From Lepidodermella squamata (Eukaryota > Gastrotricha): a stretch of DNA of 64,000 nt. The DNA is taken from positions 496,001 through 560,000 of the forward strand of contig JBLDXI010000046.1 in the NCBI GenBank assembly GCA_047495785.1. The letters run 5' to 3'. A program made the position numbers and the translations under genes. The notes under the pieces were generated by a model. It was not told the DNA's origin and searched no databases. It saw only the letters and a program-made list of their open reading frames with translations. Numbering within the stretch: position 1 is the first letter of the stretch; each line of letters opens with the position of its first letter. Positions 33,552 through 45,335 of this stretch are shown in pieces.

Positions 33552-36500
33552 TTATTCAAATGTCAACAATTCGTTGTATTTACTAGCCAGAGCTAATACG
33601 TGGCCACTAGTTGCATTCCGAAGTGCCAGAGCAAAAGACCACAGCTCCCAGCCGGTTTCCGCCGACACCCAAACGGGCGGCATTAAGGTCCACAGCCGAG
33701 CATCGCCTTTCATTTCAAAAATCTGAAGCCGGAAATTCCGATCGTCCGCTACAATCAGCCGACCAGCTGGGTCGAATTGAATCTCACGCGGGCTGTAGAC
33801 TGATCCGGCCATACTTATAGCAGCCCGGTTCCATTTTGCGACAGTGGTTATGTACCGGAAGCCTTCCTTCAGCGAACTGACATGCCTGTGGTACAGCGAT
33901 ACCTCCTGCGAATTCTCGGCCCGTCGGACGAAAGACGCGAAATCTGTTGCGTAGAGATCGACAGAGTGCGTTAGACTGCTGCTTATCGCGAGTAGCATAA
34001 CGCGAATATCATCGTCATCATTGTCGTCGTGACCCTCCAAAGTATTAGCTTCATACATGTTGTAAAGCTGGGCTGTTGTCGCGAAATGGAAGGCGACGTA
34101 ACTAGGTCTCTGGGTCAATTTTATCGAAGCCAATAATTTCGCCCTTTCGTTTTGCGGCGGCAAGTACCATACTGAAATATCGCCAGTTTTTGACAGGCCA
34201 TCACAAGCGTAGAGGAGTCTACGTTGAGAATCGATAGCTAAGGACGTGAAATACCGATCTCCGTTTGATAAAACGAGAAAATCGAGAGGAACGCCGTCGT
34301 AGTTCCAGTCCTTTTGTAGATCAGCAAGACTAGCCCGGTAAATCCCAGCTGGGTGAGTTGATAACGTGAAAAACAGATCGCCGGATGGTTTATCGAGTAC
34401 AGCGTGATTCACCCCGACCATTGTTTCATTCTCGCTATTGCTTTCCATGTATTCGTGGAGAAGTTCATCGGGCAGGAAAATTGAGCTTTCCCATTGAACC
34501 TGCGACCAGTCTGCTTTATGAAGCTCCTGAGAGAAATGTCGAGATTTTAAGGTGGCATTTTTTAATTGGTTTTACTTACGATAACTTCTCCATGGTAACA
34601 GACCACCACGATGGATTGTGTCTCCTCGGAATGGCCTGGATTTTCGATTTTAATAATGGCTTGGACATCGGAAGGCAATGAAATCAGTGTTCGGGAGAAT
34701 CGCTTTTTCCAGTGCGTGTAATACGCCGCCTTGAAGAAAGGGCTAACTTTCGGAGCTTCCTCCGGGATCGGAATCCTTATTGGCTCTGATAACACGGTTT
34801 TCTGCGCGACATCTAGATTAACAGGCGTTGTGACTGTTGTAGTTTCGGTTGACGTAATAGTCGAAGTTTCAGTGGTTGTAGTAGATTCAGTTGTAGTTTC
34901 AGTTGTAGTTTCAGCAGTAATTGAATTAGGTTCCTGCGTCGTCGGCTTTGTTGACGCAACTCGGACTAATCTCGAGATACATGAGCCGATCGGAGGTTGC
35001 CACGAGTCTTTTTCCACGCAACTGCTGATATTAGCTGGGCCTTGTACGATGTAGCCGATAGAACAATGTAGAGTCACGTTCGAATACAAGGGAACGGCAT
35101 TGTAAGGGGCGACTGTTATACCATCCATCATGAAAAACGCGTTTTTAACATAGGGTATGATGCACTAGGAAATATAGTTATGAAGATTTCAGTAGTCGAG
35201 AAGCTTTTTAGCTTACTTCTTTCCGATTTTGGGAGCTTGACGTCATATTCCCGCCTCCAGGAGCTAAACAGGCACCAGGGTATGACCAGGCTCCATTGTC
35301 GTTGCAAATAATCGAGTTAGGGTCATGCGATTGCAGCTTGAAGCCCGGGTTGCACCTCAAGTCACGGATGGCTCCTATTTCGAAGGTTCCATTTGTGAAA
35401 AATCCATTTTCGACTATCGGAACTGGCCCACAAGATGTTGGCTTCTCAGGTATCTTCGTCGTCCGTGTCATGTAAGCTGAGGCCATCAAAATCGAAGATC
35501 CTGTGTTGGTGATGGATTTTACCCACGGTAAAACAGAGCAAATCCTGAATAATTCATGGATTACTTTTGAAATGAAGTCTTTCGGGAACTTACCTGCTGT
35601 AAATCCTAGGGACGCCCTGATAAGTTTTGCAAGCTGTTGAGTTTCGAATCGAGAGAACGCCGATTTGGTACCAAGAATCTTTCACATGGCACATCAGAGG
35701 GTCACCAGGTTCACCGATGAGGCAAGACCTGTATCCTTCATCATCACCCCCAGCACACATTCGAGTCTTCGCGAAATATGCTGACTTTGAAACTCTCGAA
35801 CAGATCGCATAAGGCTGGAGGGGCAGAGCGGCCTTCTTCAAAACACTCAGCTTTTGGTCTAAAATTTTTAGATTTTGCTATCATTGCGAAAATAGGAAAT
35901 TAAGTCTTACCTCTACTTATCGGGTTCCAACTCGCTGTAACAGCAACCTGGCAGTTATCAACGGTCGTACTGCCCTCAGAGTAACTAGCAGGAGCTTGGC
36001 AGAGTTCGTCTGGTAGCTTGATAGGCCGAGTTTGTGGTGTAAGTCTGATTGCCATGTTCAGTTTCAGTAAGGCGAAATCGTAATTTTGAGGCAGTCCATT
36101 CTCGTCCGTTACGTAATCAGGATGCGGAACGACCAGTTCAGCGAAGGTCCGAACTTCACGGGGCTCGTTGTTCAGCGCCATATTATATTTACCCAAGCTC
36201 GCTATTACCCTAAAAAGTGTAATTAAATTGAATATTAAAAAAGGCAATTTTATAAAAAATATAGAAAATTTTTAATTTTACTCACACTTTCGATTTATGA
36301 CCGTTTGTAGTCACGCAACTTGCGGAGGTTAGCAACCAACTTGGTGTTATAAGGGTCGCCCCGCAAATCTTCCGTGGTTTCCCGTCAAAAAATGCCTCAA
36401 GACTGGCCTAATGAAAAAAAAATTGCAAAATGTCTCAGCTTCGGGTCAGAGTCTCACCATCCATGGGAACTCATGCGGAGACGTGAGAATGTGTTTGTCC

Positions 36501-36655
36501 TCTTCCTGGAAATCTTCCTCGGCTTCATCGCTGTACTCCAAAGGTTGATGCTCTTCTTCGAGCTCGGCTTCTTGTTCAAGGTCTATTTCACTGTCAATCG
36601 CTAATAATCGATTAGCGATAGTTAGGAAGATCAAACAATGAGTTATAGTAAGCAT
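33552..36655 (-). CDS. Secreted serine-protease homologue with two CCP domains and C-terminal propeller-like region
   Basis: Seven exons on the minus strand: 36655-36458, 36407-36286, 36209-35911, 35858-35594, 35544-35217, 35164-34580 and 34526-33552; 923 residues. A signal peptide (MLTITHCLIFLTIANRLLA) and an acidic stretch precede a trypsin-like fold: EFPWM, CGATLITPSWLLTSASCV, YDFALLKL, MCAGGDDEGYRSC and CLIGEPGDPLMC. The catalytic His is replaced by Ser (SASC for AAHC) and the catalytic Ser motif GDSGGP reads GEPGDP, so only Asp remains; it should be inactive. Two CCP/sushi modules follow (CGPVPIVENG...C; CIIPYVKNAFF...C), then a Thr-rich linker and about 325 residues with propeller features (LAIDSQRRLLYACDG, PREIQFDPAGRLIVADD). 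Probably an adhesive or immune-type scaffold. Confidence 0.82.
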
Positions 36656-37788
36656 TCGTGCTAGGTTTCCGCGAAAAAATTGCGAAAAGCAATAAAACTA
36701 ACACGCGATGGCGTCGGCCTTAACGACAATGTTTATCGCGCTTTGAAACAGTAAATAAAAGTGACACTTGACCATTATTTCATCATTATATCCGCGGCGG
36801 TGTATATCGCTTTCATATCATCGGTGCGACTGCTACCTGGTGTATGATGATGATACATGTTGTAATAAAGAAGACAGCAGCCACTTGAGCGGCTTGTTGT
36901 TAAATATTTATTTGTGTGTAGTTCGGCTTTGATTCAAAGCGCGTGTAGTACGAGACTCACTTGTTGGTTGAGCGCTAAAAATGAGCGCTGGCGTAAACAA
37001 ATTAAGCAGCGCTTTCACAATGGCACGCGCGCAAAAAAAACTTTGTGCGCACCGCAGATGCGCTCAACGCACTCGCGCACAAGAACTGAGCAAATAAACC
37101 TAGAAATTATTTCAACATCGGACAGAAAACTGGGGGATGAAACCGTGATATAATCGGTGCTTTGGGAGGTAGCAATTCGGAATCTTATTCTTTGGCAATT
37201 TACTTTCAATAAATGTTAATTTGATTCTGGACTGGCGTGTAAGCAGATCAAATCTGAGGTCACTCAGGTTATCAGGGTCTTTTCAAGGGCTCGCTTAAAT
37301 TAAGTTTACTATCTTTAAAATCCCAAAAAATCTCAATTCTGGTCATCCTTATGCTTACCGTAGAATTTTCCCGCGCGTGTCAAGTTTTGAACTGATCGAT
37401 TTTTTGCGTGCAAAAATTCGACTAAAATTACACGAGAATTCTAGGTCCTTTTAGTAGCATAAGAATTTCTCAGTGCTGAATTTTCCATCAGGCTATCAAG
37501 GCCTTAACCTTCTAGTTCAACATGAGGTTTTGTTACACTCTCGTCAAAACTCGGCCGGTTCAGCCAATGTAAAGAAGTTTATTTAACAAGGGAAACAAGT
37601 TGAGCATATGAAGAGGGTTGTTTCTAGTATTTTGACATGTGTATAATCCGAATAAGATGAAATCGACATATGTTGACTTTGATCTTCACGCTCATATTCC
37701 GTAATAAATAAGGCACTATCAAATTTCAGCGGAATTTTTTACTTTGACAAAGGAAGGTTTCATCCGTTAACTTTTTAACTTGATTTAT
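36656..37788. other. Intergenic, no gene seen
   Basis: Contains GC-rich words (AGCGCT, GCGCGC) around 36970-37080 similar in composition to the transposon that follows. No coding exon recognised. Confidence 0.45.
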
Positions 37789-38720
37789 TCGCACATTTCC
37801 CCATCCGCCGGTGTTTCCTCCACGCGCGCATTCCTATTGGTTGGTTAAATTTACGCGTAACCGCACGTCGCGCGCATTTATTGCGCAACAAATGATTGCA
37901 GCTTTCTACGCGCGCGCTGCAAAATTACAAGAAAATCACAAGTCGGCTAGCCCGAATTGAATAAGTCCAGTATATCGTGTGATGCGCGCGCATGGAGAGT
38001 ACATTTTTCAATTAGTTTCAAAAAATTGCAAATCAAGAAGATATGCGAGCAATAACAATCGAGCAATACTGCCTTGCAATCGACAGGGCGCTCAAATATA
38101 TTTCCAAGTAAAATTAAATCGCGCCACCATGGTTCATCATGATATTGTGTCGCTTTTATGAAATCGCAATTTTTTCTACATTTTTAGAAGCGCTTGAGTT
38201 TTGATCATTCTAAAGAATTTCTCCATCCACTTCTACATAAGCGGCTCTGGTAATGAGCGGTAACTTTTCAGACGCACAAACTTTCAAGGGCAAGAAATTT
38301 TCAATCAATTCGTTGTAGCGCGAAAATAATCATATGGTTAGAGTCTCCAGCTATATTCTGATGAAATTACCCCAAATTCACCGAAAATAGCTCGTGCCAT
38401 CGGTGCGCACTTTCGCAATTTGTTATGTAAAATTTGAAATTTGCGCGCGCATTATTTTCTATTTTCTATTCAATCGATAGGTAAATAAGAACAAAATACA
38501 TGAACAAAATACAAATTCTGTCAAGTTTTTCGACAACAAAATCTGCCTTATAATTTAAGCTTTTTATTTTCTTGAAAGCATTTCGCTGACTCAGCGCAGG
38601 GCGCAGTCGTCTTTGCAGCGCACGCACGAAGGCTGTAATTATCTTAGTTGTTGCGCAACAAGGCCCAGCCAATAGGAGCGCGCGCGCGGAGGAAACACCG
38701 GCGGATGGGGAAATGTGCGA
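37789..38720. mobile_element. 932-bp non-autonomous DNA transposon with long terminal inverted repeats
   Basis: The ends are inverted copies: 37789 onward reads TCGCACATTTCCCCATCCGC and the sequence up to 38720, in reverse complement, reads the same, followed in both by CGGTGTTTCCTCC and ATTGG-type blocks over roughly 150 bp. Inner parts include TTGCGCAACAA and GCGCGC runs. A 5-bp direct repeat TTTAT flanks it (37784-37788 and 38721-38725), fitting a target-site duplication. There is no transposase frame. The superfamily is not clear to me. Confidence 0.8.
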
Positions 38721-39657
38721 TTTATTCGCACAACTTGCATTCGCGAGGGACCGAGGGCCATTTTTCAGCAAGAATGGTGTCTGTATCGATTTCCGTCAAA
38801 AATGTAATATCAATGTCAAAAATTTAAAATCAGTCATAACAACATTTTTAACGACTTGTTGTTCTCATCGTACTGGTTGTCGTGTTTTCCGCCATCGGGG
38901 TCGGGAAACCTTTTTCTGACCATAGTCAAAAGCCAGGATGGATATACGATAGTTTTCAACGTCTTTTTCATGTTGCCATACCGTCAAATTGTGTCAAAAA
39001 CATGATAAACTCGTGTCAAAACGGGGTTTTTACCTTCAGAATGCCGTAAATTCGCCTGTAGATATCTTTTCTACTACTACCGTGGTGCAGAAGAATGTGT
39101 AGAAGCCCATTGCGAATTTTCATTGGAATTTTCCGCAATTTTCGGGCCCTCCGAGAAATAATCCATAGGAGAGGGTCACTTATGCCCCAGCCCCAAGGGC
39201 CCCCATATTTTCTAACTCTCGTTTGCAACTCCACAGGGGGACCCTTTTGATTTGGGAAAACGGCCATAACTCGCTCCAGCTCTCAGGTTGTCGGTTGTCG
39301 AGCCATCCAATTGTGAGAACCACTTGCATAGGCTCACCGAAGATTGACTAGGGCCCCGAGAAATCTAACTTTCTAACTGGGTAAATCTGGCACTGTAGAC
39401 TGTGAATAAGGGTGAGTAGTAAAAGCTAAGGAAAACGGAATACTTCCCTATTTCCAAACTCTACAGTTCAAGATTGAGATTTCCGATCACTGTACACAGT
39501 GCAACACCATTCAAGCATCTCAGATTTATTGCCACCTTCAATTAAGCAAACGACCAAGTGCAAAACGTTACAGCACATTTTACGAGTGATCACGACCATA
39601 GAAAAGTCTGTTCAACTACTGGATATCCGGTTTGGACATGACTTGGCTGTTATCTGC
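38721..39657. other. Intergenic, no gene seen
   Basis: The flank of the transposon and a stretch with GGGCCC-rich words at 39120-39250 but no consistent coding frame. Confidence 0.45.
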
Positions 39658-40047
39658 TCAGTTCTTTGCTCCAGCTTCCATTAGCATCTGAACGATTTTA
39701 GCCTGCCCCTCGGCCATCGCAACTTTGAGAGCCGTTTTGCCGTCATCGTTGACATCATCCAACTTGGCCCCGTTATCTATCAACAGCTGGGCGACGTCAA
39801 AGTGTCCATTAGATGCGGCAACCATCAAAGGCGTCCATCCTGAGTAGTTCTTGTCGGAAACGGCGACTCCATGGTCGATCAGCAGCTTTGCAATGCCAGG
39901 GCAGCCGCGACGACAGGCTTGGAAAAGAACTGTCTCGCGATCTTCATCCTTCCCATTGACAAACGCCCCTCGGCTGAGTAGCTTGCTCACCTGATCGATG
40001 GTTCCATCGGTCACGGCTTCGCGAAGTTGATCCTCAAGTCCAGACAT
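39658..40047 (-). CDS. Small ankyrin-repeat protein
   Basis: A single-exon frame of 129 residues. Three to four ankyrin repeats fill it: LREAVTDGTIDQVSKLLSRG, TVLFQACRRGCPGIAKLLID, TPLMVAASNGHFDVAQLLID and TALKVAMAEGQAKIVQMLME. The TPLMVAA and LLIDNGA signatures are standard. No signal peptide or other domain. It resembles small cytosolic ankyrin adaptors such as myotrophin in size, but no specific partner can be named. Confidence 0.85.
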   Translation of the reverse strand: MSGLEDQLREAVTDGTIDQVSKLLSRGAFVNGKDEDRETVLFQACRRGCPGIAKLLIDHGVAVSDKNYSGWTPLMVAASNGHFDVAQLLIDNGAKLDDVNDDGKTALKVAMAEGQAKIVQMLMEAGAKN

Positions 40048-40999
40048 GGATTTTGACGATTTCGATGAAAAGCTCGAAACTCTTTCTTAAAAACTTGAAA
40101 AAGCTCAGGAAACTGGGTGTATGAGCCGGTTCTTAAAAGGAGCTCTTCTGCGTAGATGCGTCGTGATTCGCGTAACTAATTAGTCTCAATTGCGATTAAA
40201 TCTATTGCTTTCCTGAAGTAATCAGTTCGGCTCAGCGAGTCGTGCGCAGAACGTGAGATGTTTAAGCTGGATTATGGCCGCAATAAGGCACACACTCATT
40301 CTCGGTCATGTCTGCGTTCGAATGTGGGTACATCTTGACCAGTGCAACAAAGCTAGCTTAATCATTCAAACTGAATCACTGAATCACTGAACCAACAGGA
40401 AATTCAACATGATTTACGCATGTTTCAAAGCCTTTCCCACGATTTTGACTGGCGATGCGATGACGTCAAGGATTTCGTATTTTCTCAAACTTAGAAGCAA
40501 ACCAAACTAACATTGTTCTATTTTTTCGTCTCAAGAACCTTGTCAGCATATAACTGATGGCTTGAAGGAGGATGAATTGATGGTTCCAGCTTTGCAGCAA
40601 ACTTGTCTAAACTTCATCATTGAGATAAGCCTGGGTATCCTAGCATTAAAAATGAAATACTTTTTGTCAACGGAGGCTGGAGAAGTCGGAAGCAATTCCG
40701 ACCTTTTTTCTCATGAATTTACTCAAAATAAGCTGAAAGCTGATTCATTTCGATAATGAGCAATGTTCATTCACCGAGGCTTGCCAAATTATTCATAACA
40801 ATAGCTAAATTATTGATGCATTCAATAAATTTCTTCGAAAAAAGCTGCCAAAAATTCACCGCTGCCAGGTTACAAATGCATAATTCTCTTCACATATCGA
40901 TTAGAAGCACCAAGGCCTGGCGCCCCTTCGGCTGATCAACGCGCAGACTGGGTTTTTGCATACTTTTTTGTAGCTACATAAAAACGCACCGAGCCTGAA
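40048..40999. other. Intergenic, no feature seen
   Basis: Promoter side of two divergent genes (ankyrin, minus; orphan, plus). Only uninformative short frames. Confidence 0.45.
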
Positions 41000-41736
41000 A
41001 TGCGCCGTCTGGAATTGAGCGTGGACCCAGCCACTGTGGGTACACCTTTGAATGGAGATTTGGAAATCGTCGACGCTCTGCGAGAGAAAATGGTTGATAC
41101 TTACGCAACCACCCTACCGCGAAGCTATATCGGCAGTATGGACAGAATGACGAGACTTCGATGTCTCAAGGAAATGTCTGAACTGCTAACTAATGTTTGC
41201 ATTGTCGTCACTAACGAGACCAATAAAGCTCCTAACGGCAAGATCAACATAACGCGAACAATGCATGCCAATCTACAGGTTAATCGTTAAACTCTAATTC
41301 ATATCCCAACTGAGCTATTTCAAGCTATGATATGGGTGCTAATTGGCTCCGTGGAGAATTAATGAGGTCTGTCATAGAAGCGAAAACGGGCAATTTCAAG
41401 CTTTAATATATAATGAATGGGGTTATGATTAAGGGTTGGAATTATTGCTTTGAAATGGCTCCTTTCAAATTGTTTTTCATTAAAATTATTCTGAATTGAA
41501 AGGAACTTAATGGATACCTTGGCATAAACCAACGCCATCTACAGCTGATGCTACAAAAGCGGGAAGTTCGGAATGACATTTTGCTGGTGTCAAGGAACTG
41601 CTATGATGCATTTCTCAGGTTTGCCCAGCTGCGCATCCAATCCGCGGCCCAGCACGCAGCGGTTAATCGCCTAGCTGGATTAATGACCGCTGGAATTATC
41701 CTCGGAACTATTAATGATGATTCGGACTCGGATTAG
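41000..41736 (+). CDS. Hypothetical 156-residue intracellular protein
   Basis: Two exons, 41000-41278 and 41545-41736, are joined in phase 0 by a 266-bp intron (donor GTTAAT, weak; acceptor CTACAG). The product begins MRRLELSVDPATVGTPLNGD, is largely helical by composition and ends in a small hydrophobic part (LAGLMTAGIILG) and an acidic tail (TINDDSDSD). No signal peptide. I do not recognise the family. Codon-like composition and the phase-compatible junction argue that it is real; a small subunit of an intracellular complex is possible but unsupported. Confidence 0.6.
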
Positions 41737-42128
41737 GATTTCAGGATCTAGCCCATATGAACGGATTATCATGGAGAGGAAAGGAGGAGAGGAAATGGAA
41801 TACTTGACTGACTTGGGAGCAAATTTTGGACTGTATCTTCGTTATCCTATATTACGTTCGATCGTTTATCTTTACAGGAATCAAGGAGGAATTAAGGAGA
41901 GGAAATAGGATTCTATTTTCTGGATTTATCTCGACCCGAAGAGAGAAAAAGTTCTATTTTATGTGTTTATGTCATTCTCAAATAGAACTCGTTTGCTGTG
42001 TCTCGTATCAAGTAACCTTAGCCCTAACTTACCTAATAAGGCATTCATTAATGTTGGAACTGACTGAGAGGATCACGCAAAAGACCTGCCGTTTCGTCTC
42101 AGTTTTATTGGAAAACATTATGAAAATA
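41737..42128. other. Intergenic, no feature seen
   Basis: 392 bp between convergent genes. No recognisable coding exon. Confidence 0.45.
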
Positions 42129-43223
42129 CTATAAAAAGTAAAATATCGTAGCAAAGACGGTGACAGGCCACGATGGCCACCAGCTCGCTGAGTTGACCAT
42201 TTCGTCTAAATCCGAATTTAATCTCGTTAAATTCGCACATACACTGGCCTTGCCACAAGAATTGCAGACATACGGCACTTGGCAGTATTCGCCATGCATC
42301 ACTGAACACGGCTCGTTCTCAGAACGAGGCAGCCTCAAGTCAGGTACGCAAATGGTTTTGACTGTATCTAAGCTTGGGGAGATATCGATAGGCGTAAATC
42401 CAGGCCTGCATCCGCATCTTGAGTTGTGGCAGCGTGAATTAGGGGTTTCACTGCAATCATCGTCCAGGAGACACGCGTCGCCGATTTCCCGCGGGTGGCA
42501 ATGAAACGGTTGAGTTTTGAAGCCATTACGACACCCACATGAGAAATTGATGCATTCAAGGGTGTAGTAGCACTGGGCTGAGTCGTAACACAGCTCGCCG
42601 GCCGTTTTGTCCATAATGAAGGGCACGCAATCAGTTCCGCTAAGGCCGCGCTTGTAACCGGGCCGGCATACGCAGCGGCTGAGTTGAGCCGAACATTCGA
42701 CATTATCACCGGAGCAGGCGTTGAGAGATCCATCGGGGCTGCATTCATCGTCGAGGTAAACAGCTCGCTTGCAGATGAAAGATGAATCACCATTTTTGGC
42801 GATCTATCAAGGAGGAAAAAAATCCAAGTTAAGTTGGAAAAATCCAGCTTAATAGAAATTTTAAAGTAAATCGAGCTTTTTCTGATCACTTTCTCTATGA
42901 AGCAGTGCGCGAAGTAGGATCCGGGAGCTGCGGTGTTTTCCGCCACCCAGCTGAAGAAACCAAAGGGCCCCCCTGAGTGTCCTCATTGGAAGCATGGTAT
43001 GAAGCATGGTCCCCATTGGATAAGCAATGTTAACGAAAATGTGTATTACCTTTGAGTAACCGGGTAGACAAGAGCAAGTTCCACACTGCGGTGTGAGGAA
43101 GTTGCATTGAGAATTCTTCACTCGGCAGTCCGACTGTTTCCGGCATAGCTGTTCGATCCCGATGGTGTGCAGCGCCCAAGGAATGATGTAACATAAAATG
43201 ATGAATTCACGAGGGATCACCAT
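42129..43223 (-). CDS. Secreted EB-module protein with hydrophobic C-terminus
   Basis: Two exons on the minus strand, 43223-43050 and 42803-42129, give 282 residues; the 246-bp intron contains a dispersed repeat. The signal peptide (MVIPREFIILCYIIPWALHTIG) precedes four to five cysteine modules of the EB type: CRKQSDCRVKNSQC...CSCLPGYSK, CSGDNVECSAQLSRCVCRPG, CYDSAQCYYTLECINFSCGC and IGDACLLDDDCSETPNSRC. The end (WWPSWPVTVFATIFYFL) is hydrophobic, a transmembrane or GPI signal. It is related in module type to the array at 1-10.9 kb but has different exon structure. Confidence 0.82.
42903..42990 (-). repeat. Dispersed repeat copy inside the intron
   Basis: CAGTGCGCGAAGTAGGATCC and the following GGGAGCTGCGG, GAAACC and GGGCCCCCCTGAG words match the element at 11431-11596 in the same orientation, at roughly 65-75 percent over about 90 bp by eye. 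Probably a truncated transposon copy. Confidence 0.5.
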
Positions 43224-45335
43224 AATAATATCATTCGCCGATGCGGTTTAATGACGCTAATCTGCTAAGATTTTTCAACACATTTTTTTTAAGCTGATGT
43301 GAGATATCATATAACAGCAGTGATAATAAAATTTAACATTTTTTCTACAACGAAATGTGACAAAACGGCAATTTAATAGTATCTCCTAAGATGAAATTTT
43401 TTCTTCACCGAGGTGTTAAATCCCAAACTAAGTAAAAAATTATTGCTAGTAATAAAATAAATTTTGTTGCGCGTTGAAAATTTGCGAGAAATATTTTTAT
43501 TATCACCACCATATAATGCTGCTAATCCTATGTATATACGAATTAAGAAAAGTGAAAGTATTTTCAGCCATTGAGACTATGGTATGTAATTTAAGCTGTT
43601 GTAAGACGGCTGGTGGCTTGTGCCGATGATGATAGACCGCGGCCGGGCTGAGTGAGAGTTGTTGTTGTTTTTGAAAATGTCTTTTCATAATGAGAAAGTC
43701 GTCGCTTTGTAAGAAAACACACGCGCTCGTCACGTGGTGATAATATTATAATATTAAAGGCATTTTACTACACTATAGCAGGTACTAAACTGGTGGTTGC
43801 ATTCATTTAGCAACAAAACAACCAAAATTCAAGCTAATTAGCATCAGAGAATCTTGAAATGAACTCGTGGGGAACATTTGTATCTTAAGTTCAAATTTTA
43901 TATTTTAATTAGAAAAATCAGTTTTCATCTTTCATAAGGGCAAACAAACTGAGAAAAACTTCATCTGAGTGTATCTGAGATTTTCTTCATGGTTGTAAAA
44001 ACTATCGGGTGATGGTGCTATTTTTACGAAGAAATTGTTTAATAGAAATATGCAAAATCGATTTTTTAAGCCATAAGAGCGTATCATTTTCTTGCCACGT
44101 ATTCGCAATGCGCACTTCTTTAATATCAGTTTTTCTATCAAATAAGGCCAATTTTGAAAAAATTTCGTTTGGTGTGAGTAAACAAAAGATTTCAGCCCAG
44201 TTCAATGGCCCGTGGTCAAATTCTGCACACAGCGAGATGTTTACGCATTGTTTATTTTTGCCTACCGTAATGCGTTTTTTTATTCTTCTGAGAAGCCGCG
44301 AGCGACTGGGATACTGGCCGAATTTGCGTAGTACGGCGCAAGTGCACGTTTCGTGATTGTTTGAGATCTTTATTATACAATCAGCACTTTACTTGAACGT
44401 GTTATAGTATGATTTGTGGAAAGGTGCACTTAATGCTGCAAGTTATATTAGGCGAAAAAATTCAATTATATCACAAGTTTAGAAAAAATTGAATGATCAT
44501 GAGCAACCGAAGAGGTCCAGTCAAAGAATTAAACGTTTAAATATTCTGTTCTACGGTGCACCAAGCGTGAGGTGTTAATCAAAGCGCTGCTAATCAAAGT
44601 GTTCTTGTAAAATAATATCGTGAATATTTTAGTGATTTGGCTTAGAATTATTTAGATTTTGGCGAACACCTGCCGCGTGGCAGCCAAGTGACGCGACGAG
44701 CCTTGCCAGTTCAGATTGATTACTAAAACCATGAATGCATATAGCGATGTTCTTATGAAAAGACTCATTTTCAAATTATTTTTTGCCGGCTGAGCAAGTG
44801 AAAATCGGAAAATCCAAATCAACTGGCATGTTTCTACCGCTGACTTTGATTTGATTTGATTTGATTTCTTCGGTAAATCACAGGTCTCGTTAAATCAATC
44901 ATTTAAAATCAAATCACCCTAAAATCCATGGTAAATCGATCAAATCATTCGCCCGACGAAATATAAGTATTAGGGTATTTTCTAGAGATTCTTTCACATT
45001 TTAAGGTTGGTTATAGCAGAATGAATCTAAAAGTAGTTGAATTGCTCCAGACATTGGAAAACAGGTGTTTCAGAATCAAATGCGAGTTGTCATGTTTAGC
45101 AACAGGGGGAGTTCCGAGAGTGCTGAATACTTTAAATCAACTGTAAATCAAGGGGGCTAAACCATTTGCAAATCAAATCATCTTGAATATTTTTAAATAA
45201 AATCATCGGTAAATCAAATCATCAAAAAATGGCATAAATCAAATGAAATCACAATCAAATCGAATAAAATAAAAGTCTCTGGTTTCTACCTGTCGTGTCG
45301 TCGCAAAATTGCTGAAACGCAAAAAAGTGTTATAT
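43224..45335. other. Intergenic; degenerate AAATC/GATTT repeat tract at 44838-45250
   Basis: No gene recognised. From 44838 a short (TTGAT)n run is followed by many AAATCAAATCATC-like units up to about 45250, a low-complexity tract with opposite orientations of the same pentamer at its two ends. Confidence 0.55.
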
